DNA of 64,000 nt, taken from contig NZ_JAGGPN010000063.1 of assembly GCF_018613795.1 (NCBI RefSeq), positions 1 through 64,000 of the forward strand. The letters are read 5' to 3'. The position numbers were made by a program, and so were the translations under genes. This DNA is from Arthrobacter sp. ISL-65 (GTDB taxonomy: Bacteria; Actinomycetota; Actinomycetes; Actinomycetales; Micrococcaceae). Positions 54,420-63,283 of this stretch are shown here, piece after piece (the stretch's first letter is position 1; the number at the start of each line of letters is the position of its first letter). Under the pieces are notes generated by a model, which saw nothing but the letters and a program-made list of their open reading frames with translations, was not told the origin of the DNA and searched no databases.

Positions 54420-57083
54420 TTACTTCCTGTTCTTGGTGGGCACCTGCGCTGCCTGGAACATGGACTGGCTGAGCGGCGTAACAGTCAGCGACTTCAGCCG
54501 GGCGGTGCCGCCTTCTGCAAAGAGCGCTACCTGGTTGGCGCCCTGTTCAGGGAAGACCTGGTCCGTGATGGTCCGCAAGCCGTTCTGGGCGAACACCTCC
54601 ACCGAGGACCTGTCGACATAGATCCGTAGCGTCACGTTGCCGCTGCTATCCACGGCCACGGGGGCGGAATCAACCGAGACGAAGAGCGGGTGGAAGTCAG
54701 TCATGCCGGAGTTGCTCCGGTCGACATACAGCTCTCCGGTTCCCTTGTCGTACCCGATGACGGTGGACTTGCTGCCGTTCCCCAGGACGGTGATTCCGGC
54801 CTTGGCTGCTGTACCGGGCGAGAAGGTCACGTCGATCCGCTGCACGTCACCCGCGGCCGCAGGCGGCAGCACGTGGGTGCCGGCGGGAATGTTCCGCGCC
54901 CGCTTTTCGGCGTAGCTTTCCTTCCCGGCGAGGCCATCCACCTGCTGGACTGCCTTTTGCGTCAGCCGCGGACCGCCGGCCGTCTGGGTCAAGGACACTT
55001 CGCGCGGGAGTGACATGGCGCTGCGCCACGGCGAGGTGGGAATGCTGTTGGCGTAGTCCCAGTTGTTCATCCAGCCGAGCATGACCCGCTTGTTCTGTGG
55101 CATGTTGTTGAAGGACACGGACGCATAGTAGTCCCGGCCATAGTCCAGCCAGTCGTAGGTCTGCACCCGCGGCGTGGCCGGACGCGGTGAGGCGACGAAC
55201 TCGTCCGCCAGGATGTGGCCCCAGCCGAAGCGGTTGTTGTCCACCACCCGGATGCTGGCCTGCCGCCCCTTGAACTCGGAAACGTTCCACGACGCCCAGT
55301 CCAAAACCTCGCTGTTGGCGCCGGTGGCCGTCCTGACAACCTTGCCGTCCACAACGAGATTGACGGTGGTCTCATCGGAACGGGGCACTGCGGCCTGGTC
55401 CGTCAGCATGACATGGTCCAAGGTGAGGTGACCCCAGCCGCCGGTGGCCTGGTCCACGACCCGCAGCTGTGCCTGCTGGCCCGAGAATTCGGCCACGTCC
55501 CAGCCCTTCCAATTCAGGGCGCCGGCTTCGTCCCCAGCAAGACTGCGCACCACGTTCCCGTTCACCAGGAGCTGGACTTCCAGCGTCTGCCCGGAGCCCG
55601 CCGTGCGGTGTCCGCCGCCCACCAACATGCTCATGAAGTTCCGGTTCACCGTGAACGACGGCGACGTCAGGGTTCCCTGCCTGTCGTCGCCGGGCGCTCC
55701 TCCCGTATCGAACGTGTTGATCCGCTTGGCGCCGATATAGAAGTCGCCGCCAGAGGTTGCCGGCTGGAACGCCGGTGCCAGATCCCCGGTTCCTGTCCAC
55801 CCGGCGTCGGCCAGAGTAGAACCGTCCGCTACCTCAAAGCCGTTGAACAGCAGGTCCCCGGGCGGCGGCGTGTTGTCCAGCTTGTCCGAGACCCGCGGAT
55901 GCTGTCCGCCGCCCACCAAGAAGTTGAGGTAATCGCTGTCCACGGTGAACTGCGGCGAGTTCATCGAGCCCACCGGCCAGTCGCCGTCGTTGAATGAATT
56001 GATCAGGCCGGCGCCGGCAAAGCCGGTGACGCCGTTCTGCCCGGCGAGGGTGCCGGCCGCCGGCGCCCCGGCGAAGGGGCCGTCCTTCGAGTTGCCGGGT
56101 TCGTTGTTCACCGTCCAGCCGCTGTACGTGCCGTCGTTGAAGCCTGCCAGGGGAGTGCCCGCGGGCAGTGCGTCAACGGCCTTTGTGGTCTCCGACGTGA
56201 AGGCGGTGCCGTCGAAATTGCCCACGAAATACTGCCCGGCCGAGCCTCCCGCCACGCCTCCGGGGTTGATGTTGACCACCATCACCCATTTGACGTTCGC
56301 GGGGTCGCCGTCGACCGCAAGCGGGAACAGGTCGGGGCATTCCCAGAGCCCGCCCGTGGCATTCGCCGGGCCGAACTCGCTGAGCTGCGTCCAGTCCTTG
56401 AGGTTGCCGGACTTGTACAGCACCACCTTGTGCTCGGTGGCCTCGACAGCGGCCATCACCCAGTAGCCGCCCCCGCCGGGGGAGTCGTACCAGAACACCT
56501 TCGGGTCGCGGAAGTTCGCCGAGTTGCGGTTGAGCACCGGGTTACCGCTGTACTTGGTCCAGGTCTTACCCTCATCCAGGCTGTAGGCGAGGGATTGCGC
56601 CTGCAGCCCCTTGTAGGGCGAGGCGTCCTTGTAGGCGCTGGTGAAGATTGCCACCATGGGCGGGTTCTCGGCCGTGCCCAGGCCGGAGCTGTTGTTCTTG
56701 TCCACCACGACGCTGCCGGAGAAGATGTCCTGCTGGTCATCCGTGGCGATGGCCAGCGGCTGCTCCTTCCAATGCACCAGGTCTGTTGACGTGGCATGGC
56801 CCCAGGACATGTTGCCCCACTGGTTGCCGGACGGATTGTGCTGGTAGTAGAGGTGGTAAACGCCCTTGTGGAACACCATTCCGTTGGGATCGTTCATCCA
56901 GTTCTGCTGCGGGGTGTAATGGTAGGCCGGCCGGAACTGCTCGTCGCCGGAGAACCCGGCCGCCGTCGCTGTTCCTGCTCCGGCCAGTACCGCGGCCAGG
57001 CTGAGACCTGCCACGGTCAGTGCGGTACATAGCTGTAGTCTGCCGAATTTTCGCTGGTGCATAGTGCTGGTGTCGCCCTTCAT
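54420..57083 (-). CDS. Secreted GH32 levanase / exo-fructanase
   Basis: 887 residues with a signal peptide ending near ATAAGF. Glycoside hydrolase family 32 motifs: nucleophile Asp65 in WMNDPNG, Asp193 in FRDP and acid/base Glu248 in ECPDLF. Between about residues 320 and 620 an insert with two similar modules (each with a T-x-DGDWPVG-like or GGAPGDDR start and DHV-type end) interrupts the propeller, as in bacterial levanases; a C-terminal beta-sandwich follows. ATG at 57083 has AAGG upstream. It releases fructose from levan, inulin or sucrose outside the cell for the adjacent importer. Confidence 0.93.
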   Translation of the reverse strand: MKGDTSTMHQRKFGRLQLCTALTVAGLSLAAVLAGAGTATAAGFSGDEQFRPAYHYTPQQNWMNDPNGMVFHKGVYHLYYQHNPSGNQWGNMSWGHATSTDLVHWKEQPLAIATDDQQDIFSGSVVVDKNNSSGLGTAENPPMVAIFTSAYKDASPYKGLQAQSLAYSLDEGKTWTKYSGNPVLNRNSANFRDPKVFWYDSPGGGGYWVMAAVEATEHKVVLYKSGNLKDWTQLSEFGPANATGGLWECPDLFPLAVDGDPANVKWVMVVNINPGGVAGGSAGQYFVGNFDGTAFTSETTKAVDALPAGTPLAGFNDGTYSGWTVNNEPGNSKDGPFAGAPAAGTLAGQNGVTGFAGAGLINSFNDGDWPVGSMNSPQFTVDSDYLNFLVGGGQHPRVSDKLDNTPPPGDLLFNGFEVADGSTLADAGWTGTGDLAPAFQPATSGGDFYIGAKRINTFDTGGAPGDDRQGTLTSPSFTVNRNFMSMLVGGGHRTAGSGQTLEVQLLVNGNVVRSLAGDEAGALNWKGWDVAEFSGQQAQLRVVDQATGGWGHLTLDHVMLTDQAAVPRSDETTVNLVVDGKVVRTATGANSEVLDWASWNVSEFKGRQASIRVVDNNRFGWGHILADEFVASPRPATPRVQTYDWLDYGRDYYASVSFNNMPQNKRVMLGWMNNWDYANSIPTSPWRSAMSLPREVSLTQTAGGPRLTQKAVQQVDGLAGKESYAEKRARNIPAGTHVLPPAAAGDVQRIDVTFSPGTAAKAGITVLGNGSKSTVIGYDKGTGELYVDRSNSGMTDFHPLFVSVDSAPVAVDSSGNVTLRIYVDRSSVEVFAQNGLRTITDQVFPEQGANQVALFAEGGTARLKSLTVTPLSQSMFQAAQVPTKNRK

Positions 57084-57125
57084 CGCGCGTGCCTTCTGCC
57101 CTCCCCCTAATTGACGGGCAGAATA

Positions 57126-57177
57126 GACAACGTTGTCAGTGACTGGAACGCTAGGGGATGTCCACAAGACAAGTCAA
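57126..57177 (-). promoter_or_regulatory. Promoter and LacI-type operator of the levanase gene
   Basis: On the minus strand TTGACT (57172-57177) and TAGCGT (57148-57153) are 18 bp apart. The perfect 12-bp palindrome GACAACGTTGTC at 57126-57137 sits just after the expected transcription start. A near copy, GACACCGTTGTC, is at 57318-57329. Both match the sites at 52864 and 52942. Confidence 0.7.
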
Positions 57178-57415
57178 CGGATTCGACGGCGGCATATTGG
57201 CCTGGCGCGCTAACCCTTGAAGCCTTTGTGGCCTGGGGCCGAGACGCCGCTGTCAGCCCCGGTTGCGGTGCCCTGGCCGGGCGGCCTTGGCGGCAAGCCG
57301 CTGTGGAACGCGGACCGGACACCGTTGTCAGTCTCTGTCGACGGCTGAGCGTCGTAGGCACGAGGGCAGGCTTCAGTGTCGGAGTTCCCCGTGGCACCGT
57401 TGCTAGGGTGGGATC

Positions 57416-57754
57416 ATGAAACGCAGCCACCTCGCCATGACCATGATTCCTCTTGTTGTCCTGCTGGCGGGCTGCGCCCAGGCCGGGGAAGCGGCCCAGA
57501 ATGCGGCGAGCTCGGCGGTGTCCCAGGCTGCCAACGCTGCCGCCGGACAGGTGAAGGGACAGATCTGCGCCATCATCGAGGACGGCCTGGTCAGCGCCTC
57601 GGACAAGGCGGCACTCGCGGGCCTTGTGGCCGGTGCCGAGACCGCTGGCGTCCCCGCCGATATCACCGGGCCCCTCAGGGCGATCGCCCAGGCCGGCGAC
57701 CAGGTTCCCAGCGATTCCGTCGATGATCTTCAGAAGGCCTGTGCTGCCGCTTAG
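57416..57754 (+). CDS. Small secreted lipoprotein of unknown function
   Basis: 112 residues. A signal peptide with lipobox LLAGC (Cys20) predicts a membrane-anchored exported lipoprotein. The mature part is Ala-rich and helical (AAQNAASSAVSQAANAAAG), then a two-Cys region (QICAIIEDG and LQKACAAA at the end) that could form a disulphide. I do not recognise the family. Standing alone between levanase and malQ, it has no clear link to either. Confidence 0.75.
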   Translation: MKRSHLAMTMIPLVVLLAGCAQAGEAAQNAASSAVSQAANAAAGQVKGQICAIIEDGLVSASDKAALAGLVAGAETAGVPADITGPLRAIAQAGDQVPSDSVDDLQKACAAA

Positions 57755-57980
57755 GCCTGGCCGCGGGAAGATCGCTACCAGCAGATCACTATCACGGCAG
57801 ATCATGGCTCGGCGATCGCCCGTCAGAACGACACCCGCCCGGGTTTCTGCCCGCGGCGCCCGGGACAGTCAACGCAGCCTGCAATAATCGGAACCAGCAG
57901 TTGCGGGGGCGCTGAAAACGGCCGGCCGCGACGGACAGCAGCGTTAGTTTCGGGCCGATTACAGCAGACGAGGCGGATAT

Positions 57981-60227
57981 ATGAAGGCTCCCAGCCAGCA
58001 GCACGCGAGTTCCCCTGACACACCTTCCCCCGCGACCTCTTCCCCTGATCCCTCTCCCTCTGAAACACAGGCGGGCAACGGAACGCCGGTAACCAACACC
58101 GCGGTCAATCCCGAGCTGCTGCGCTGGCTGGCGGAGGCCTACGGCGTTGGCACGTCTTACCAGGGGTGGGACGGGCAGCCGCATGACGTAGCGGCCGAAA
58201 CCTTGATCCGCGTCCTGGCGGCGCTGGGAGTCAACGCCCGCACTGACCCGCTCATCGAGCACGAACTGGCCGAGGCGGAACTGGCGCCCTGGCGCCGGAT
58301 GCTGCCGCCCGCCGTCGTGGTTCAGGAGGGCACGCCGGAGCAGGTGAGCGTCCATGTCCCGCACGGTTCGCCCGTCCGAATGTGGGCCGTCACCGAGGAC
58401 GGACGCGAGCTGGAGGCCGTCCAGGAGGACGTCTGGGTGGAACCGCGCGAGGTGGACGGCATTCTGACCGGCCGGGCCACCTTCGCCGTGCCCCAAAACA
58501 CGGGCCTGGGGTGGCATACCCTGCGTGCCGAGGCGGCCGGAATGGTTGCCGAGGCCACGCTGGTGGTGACTCCCGCCCGGCTCTCCACGGCAGCCGACCT
58601 TGAACAACGCAGGGGCTGGGGGCTGGCGACGCAGCTGTACTCCGTCCGTTCCAAGCGGTCCTGGGGTGTGGGCGATTTTGCCGACCTCGCCGAGCTCGCA
58701 GCGGTGGCCGGAGCCCGCGGGGCCGACTACGTGCTGGTCAATCCGCTGCACGCGGCCGATCCCGTGCCGCCCCTGGAGCCGTCGCCGTATTCACCGTCGA
58801 CCCGCCGGTTCTTCAACCCGCTGTACCTGCGGATCGAGGCCATTCCGGAACTGGCGTACCTGAAGCCGAAGAAGCAGTCACTGGTCCACAGCCTCATGAA
58901 GCAGGCGCGGAAGCTGAACAAGGATGCCATCAGGCTTGACCGGGACAAGGCCTACTCCGCCAAGCTGGCCGCACTGGAGCTGATCTTTGGGGTGCGCCGT
59001 TCGCCGTCGCGGCAGCTCGCGTTTGAGGACTACTGCCGCCGCGCCGGCGCCGGCCTGGATGACTTCGCCCTTTGGTGTGCGATCCGTGAGGATCTCGACG
59101 CCGATGACCCGTTTTGGGCCGACCCAACGGCTGCGCTCGGCTCGCCTTTGGCGGAGAAGCTCAGGGGTGAGCTTGCCGAACGGATTGAGTTCCACCGCTG
59201 GCTGCAGTGGCTCTGCGACGAGCAGCTTGAATCCGCGCAGCAGGCCGCCCGCAACGCCGGTATGCGCCTGGGCGTGGTGAACGACCTCGCCGTCGGCGTA
59301 GACCTCCAGAGTTCCGATGCCTGGACGCTGCACGGGGTCCTCGCTCCCGGCGTCAGCGTCGGCGCACCGCCGGACATGTACAACCAGCTGGGGCAGGACT
59401 GGCACCAGCCGCCATGGCACCCCACCCGTCTGGCCGAGGCCGGCTACAAGCCGTTCCGGGAGATGCTCGCAACGGTGCTGAGGCACTCCGGCGGCATCCG
59501 GGTGGACCACATCCTCGGCTTCTTCCGGCTCTGGTGGGTGCCGGAAGGGAACTCGCCAGCGGACGGCGCCTACGTCCGTTTCGACCACGACGCCATGATC
59601 GGCATCCTCGCTCTGGAGGCGCACCGCGCCGGCGCCGTCGTGATCGGCGAGGACCTGGGCACCTTCGAGCCGTGGGTCCGGGACTACCTCGCGGCCCGGG
59701 GCATCCTGGGCACCTCGATCCTGTGGTTTGAGAACGACGGCGACGCCCCGCTGCCGCCCGAACGGTACAGGCTGCAGGCGCTTTCCAGCGTGAACACGCA
59801 CGACCTGCCGCCGACGGCGGGTTACCTCGCAGGCGACCACGTGACGCTGCGGAACGCGCTGGGGCTGCTCGAGCGCTCGGCGGAGGAGGAGCGCCTGGAG
59901 CACAATGCCAAGCTGGAGAAGATGATGGACCTGCTCCGGCATCGGGGCCTCCTTTCGGCCAGCGACGCCGGCTCCGAGGAGGAGCGCATTGAGGCGCTGC
60001 ACCGACTGCTCGCGCAGACCCCGTCAGTCCTTCTCGGGGTGGCGCTCGTGGACGCGGTCGGCGAACGGAGGGTGCAGAACCAGCCCGGCACCACCTCCGC
60101 CCAGTACCCCAACTGGCAGGTGCCGCTGGCTAACTCCGACGGGGACTCCGTGCTGATCGACAGCCTTGAGGGCGACGACAGGTTCAACTCCCTGCTCGCG
60201 GCGGTCGAGGAGGCCATGCGGGCCTGA
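57981..60227 (+). CDS. malQ: 4-alpha-glucanotransferase (amylomaltase)
   Basis: 748 residues, GH77, with the ~150-residue N-terminal extension usual in actinobacteria. Catalytic blocks are GGIRVDHILGFFRLWW (nucleophile Asp), VVIGEDLGTF (acid/base Glu) and NTHDLPPTAGY. It transfers glucan chains between maltodextrins in the cytoplasm. It belongs functionally with the secreted GH13 enzyme that would produce the maltodextrins. GAGGCGG precedes the ATG. Confidence 0.96.
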   Translation: MKAPSQQHASSPDTPSPATSSPDPSPSETQAGNGTPVTNTAVNPELLRWLAEAYGVGTSYQGWDGQPHDVAAETLIRVLAALGVNARTDPLIEHELAEAELAPWRRMLPPAVVVQEGTPEQVSVHVPHGSPVRMWAVTEDGRELEAVQEDVWVEPREVDGILTGRATFAVPQNTGLGWHTLRAEAAGMVAEATLVVTPARLSTAADLEQRRGWGLATQLYSVRSKRSWGVGDFADLAELAAVAGARGADYVLVNPLHAADPVPPLEPSPYSPSTRRFFNPLYLRIEAIPELAYLKPKKQSLVHSLMKQARKLNKDAIRLDRDKAYSAKLAALELIFGVRRSPSRQLAFEDYCRRAGAGLDDFALWCAIREDLDADDPFWADPTAALGSPLAEKLRGELAERIEFHRWLQWLCDEQLESAQQAARNAGMRLGVVNDLAVGVDLQSSDAWTLHGVLAPGVSVGAPPDMYNQLGQDWHQPPWHPTRLAEAGYKPFREMLATVLRHSGGIRVDHILGFFRLWWVPEGNSPADGAYVRFDHDAMIGILALEAHRAGAVVIGEDLGTFEPWVRDYLAARGILGTSILWFENDGDAPLPPERYRLQALSSVNTHDLPPTAGYLAGDHVTLRNALGLLERSAEEERLEHNAKLEKMMDLLRHRGLLSASDAGSEEERIEALHRLLAQTPSVLLGVALVDAVGERRVQNQPGTTSAQYPNWQVPLANSDGDSVLIDSLEGDDRFNSLLAAVEEAMRA

Positions 60228-60292
60228 GCCTGAGCCGCCCTGCGGGCCGTGAGCCCGGGGTTACTGCCCGGCTGGCAGTAGCCCCGGGCAAC

Positions 60293-63124
60293 CTAGCCGG
60301 CCGTGATGACGTGCGTGGTGTGGCTGTACCGGAAGGTGACCGGTCCGCCGTCGTGGTTCAGCACGATGTTGGAACCGTTCGGAGCGCCATCCTGGCCGTA
60401 GTTCTCCTCCCAGGAACCGTTGATGGCCGCCTTGAATTCGTACTGCCCGGCCGGAAGGTCTGCCGTTAGTTTCCACAGGCGGTCAGCCGGATCAAAGGCC
60501 ATGAACGCCGCCTCACACCCCGGCTGCCAATCATCCGGGCAGCCCATCTCGCTGTTCAGGCTTCCCGCCACAGTGACCGATTCGGGCTGTGCTGCGGCAC
60601 CAACCACCACTGTCCGGACATTGCTCACCACGTCTGAGCCGCTGAGTTTTGCCCGGTACTGGACCTCGGTTCCGTCGGCGAGGTTCAGGGCGGCCAGGTC
60701 GTCGACCACCGTGTACGAGGGCGATGACGCATCGTCGGAGCCGACGGCCGTCCATGGGCCGCCCGCGACGCTGCGCTCAAAATGCACCACGTGGCTGGCC
60801 TTCTCAGGGTCCGCGGTGGCAACCACTTCCACCTTTCCCTGGACGGTGCTGCCCTCGTCCGGCTGCTGGATGGTCAGCGCCGGGTCCGGCACCACAGTTG
60901 ACCGGGAAGCACTGACGGACGTGCGGCCGGCGTTGTTCAGGACGACCGCCCGGTACTCCACCGCAGTGCCGGGGTTCAGCCCCGAAACGTCGTGGAACAC
61001 GCGGTAGGGGGTGGTGTCATCTGTGCCAACGCGCTCCCACTTGCCGCCCGGCGTCCTGGCCTCAAAGGTGACCTCGTAGAGCGAGCTGCCGTCGACGTCG
61101 GCTGTCACCTGGATGCGTCCGTTATCCCCGGCGGACGTGACGGTAGCTGCGGCGGAAACGGGGGACTGCAGCGCGACGGCGGGCGCCGTCTTCTCGCGGG
61201 GGATCCGGCCGGCGGACTGGTAGACGACGGCGGACAGCGGCGGCACCGTGACGGTCAGCTTGCCCTCGGCTGAGGTCTTGGAGTTTTCGGCGGCGTCGCC
61301 ATAGATGAGGCTGTAATTGCGCTTGGCGATGTAGGTGGGAACAGCGGCGGTCTGCGGTTCCTCGCTGTTGTTCAGTGCCACGACGTACTCGCGCTGGTCC
61401 TTGGCGCTGCTGCGGGAAAACGCGTAGATGCCGGGGCCGTCCGAGGCGTACCGGTGCTGGTGGGCGCCGTCGCGCAGGGCAGGGTGCTCCTCGGTCAGCT
61501 CCGCGAGTTCACGGATCTTGGCGTAGAGGGGATGCCCGGTGTTGAAGTTGTCGGTGGCGTGCGCGGCGTCCGTGCCGAGCAGGTCGTCGTCGAGGTAGTC
61601 GGGCACCTTGCTGGCGAACAGCGTCTGGCGGGCGTCCTGGTCCCCGCCGGGCCCCGTAAAGCCCTGCTCGTCCCCGTAGTAGACCACCGGGTTTCCGCGG
61701 GAAAAGTACATGAGCTCATGGGCGAGTTCGTCGCGGGCCACCCGTTCGGCGTCGTCCGCTTCCGGGTTGTCGGTGCTGATGAAGCTGCCGATCCGGCCCA
61801 TGTCGTGGTTCCCCAGGAAGGTGGGCAGCTGGTAGACGTTGGAATCCGCATCGGTGTACCAGTCGTCGGCGGCGAAGAAGGTTTCAAGCTCTTTCGCGGT
61901 CTCACTTTTCGAGGCAAAATTCCGCGCCGCATCCTGGAACGGGAAGTCGAGGACCGCCTGCATCCTGTTGCGGGTAGTGAACTGGGACGTGTTGCTCTTG
62001 GACGTGTCGAAGACCTCGCCGAACATGAAGAATTCGTCCTTGCCGTGGGCCTTGGCGTAGGCGAGGACGTCGGGCCCGAACTGTTGCCAGAATTCGTCAT
62101 TGACGTGCTTCATCGTGTCGATGCGGAACCCGTCCACGCCGAAGTCACGGATCCACGTCTCGTAGATGTCCGTCATCCCGGCCACGACCGTCGGGTTTTC
62201 GGTGAACAGGTCGTCAAGGCCGAAGAAGTCGCCATAGAAGGAGTTCTCGCCGGCAAAGGTGGTGTCGCCGCGGTTGTGGTAGAGCGTCGGGTCGTTGAGC
62301 CACGCCGGAACCTTGAGGTTCTGTTCCGTTGGATCAAGCACCGGCGTGTACGGGAAGGAGGTTCCGGCGTCGAGCTTGGGGAAGTCCGCGCGGCCGGCGA
62401 AGTCCCGGTCATCGAAGGCTTCGCCCGATGCGGTGCGGTACGGCTCCTTGTCCTTGGAGACGTAGCCGGTGCGGGCGCCCTCCTTGTAGCCAATAACGTC
62501 CGCGGTGTGGTTGGTGATGATATCGAAGTACACCTTCATGCCGCGCGAGTGCGCCTCGTCGATCAGCGCTTTCAGTTCGGCGTTGGTGCCCAGGTGCGGA
62601 TCGATCTGGGTGAAGTCCGTGACCCAGTAGCCGTGGTAGCCAGCGGAGTTGTCCTCGGGCTGGACCGCCTTGTTCTTGAAGCTCGGTGTCAGCCAGATCG
62701 CCGTGGTTCCGAGCCCCTGAATGTAGTCGATCTTGTCCAGTAGGCCGTTCAGGTCCCCGCCGTTGTAGAAGCCCTTGCGGGTGGGGTCGAAGCCGGAGAC
62801 CATCGGATCCGGCCCCAGGCCGCCCTGGTCGTTGCCGGCGTCGCCGTTACTGAATCTGTCCGCCATGACGAAGTAGAAGTTCTCACCGGTGACGGGAGTG
62901 CGGAGCGAGTGGGCCCCTGTTCCCGGTTTAGTGTCCGACGGCGGGCCCGGGGTTTTAGTGGCGGCTGCGGCTTGGGCAGGTGCCTTGGTTGGCAGGGCTG
63001 CTTGGCCCGGTACGGCCGACGCAGCCAGCAGGACGAGTGCGCTCGCCGCCGCAAGAGTTGTTCGGGCGGACTTGGTGGGAACGCCGGCGCGGCGCGGGGA
63101 ATTCAGGCGAGGGACGGTGAGCAT
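60293..63124 (-). CDS. Secreted GH13 alpha-amylase/pullulanase-type enzyme
   Basis: 943 residues with a signal peptide (Ala-rich, ending near PGQA). The GH13 catalytic domain spans about 75-570: nucleophile Asp in GFRIDTMKHV, acid Glu in FMFGEVFD and third Asp in LGNHDMGR. It is followed by a barrel C domain, two Ig/FnIII-like modules (about 640-860) and a C-terminal X25-like beta domain with CPDDWQPGC and ENYGQDG. Starch, pullulan or maltodextrin is the likely substrate. ATG at 63124 has a GGAAGG site. Confidence 0.92.
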   Translation of the reverse strand: MLTVPRLNSPRRAGVPTKSARTTLAAASALVLLAASAVPGQAALPTKAPAQAAAATKTPGPPSDTKPGTGAHSLRTPVTGENFYFVMADRFSNGDAGNDQGGLGPDPMVSGFDPTRKGFYNGGDLNGLLDKIDYIQGLGTTAIWLTPSFKNKAVQPEDNSAGYHGYWVTDFTQIDPHLGTNAELKALIDEAHSRGMKVYFDIITNHTADVIGYKEGARTGYVSKDKEPYRTASGEAFDDRDFAGRADFPKLDAGTSFPYTPVLDPTEQNLKVPAWLNDPTLYHNRGDTTFAGENSFYGDFFGLDDLFTENPTVVAGMTDIYETWIRDFGVDGFRIDTMKHVNDEFWQQFGPDVLAYAKAHGKDEFFMFGEVFDTSKSNTSQFTTRNRMQAVLDFPFQDAARNFASKSETAKELETFFAADDWYTDADSNVYQLPTFLGNHDMGRIGSFISTDNPEADDAERVARDELAHELMYFSRGNPVVYYGDEQGFTGPGGDQDARQTLFASKVPDYLDDDLLGTDAAHATDNFNTGHPLYAKIRELAELTEEHPALRDGAHQHRYASDGPGIYAFSRSSAKDQREYVVALNNSEEPQTAAVPTYIAKRNYSLIYGDAAENSKTSAEGKLTVTVPPLSAVVYQSAGRIPREKTAPAVALQSPVSAAATVTSAGDNGRIQVTADVDGSSLYEVTFEARTPGGKWERVGTDDTTPYRVFHDVSGLNPGTAVEYRAVVLNNAGRTSVSASRSTVVPDPALTIQQPDEGSTVQGKVEVVATADPEKASHVVHFERSVAGGPWTAVGSDDASSPSYTVVDDLAALNLADGTEVQYRAKLSGSDVVSNVRTVVVGAAAQPESVTVAGSLNSEMGCPDDWQPGCEAAFMAFDPADRLWKLTADLPAGQYEFKAAINGSWEENYGQDGAPNGSNIVLNHDGGPVTFRYSHTTHVITAG

Positions 63125-63283
63125 GTTGGACCTTCCGCAAAGCAACGCTGCTTGTCCGGGTGGGGATGCCCGGAATCCGTTGGGTGCCGACTCGTCCAAG
63201 GCAAGCCCAGCCACCCGCCATAGCTCCTGTGATGGAGCCGTATTGGCGATGACTAATCTTGTATTGGTTTTGTCGATTGCCGT

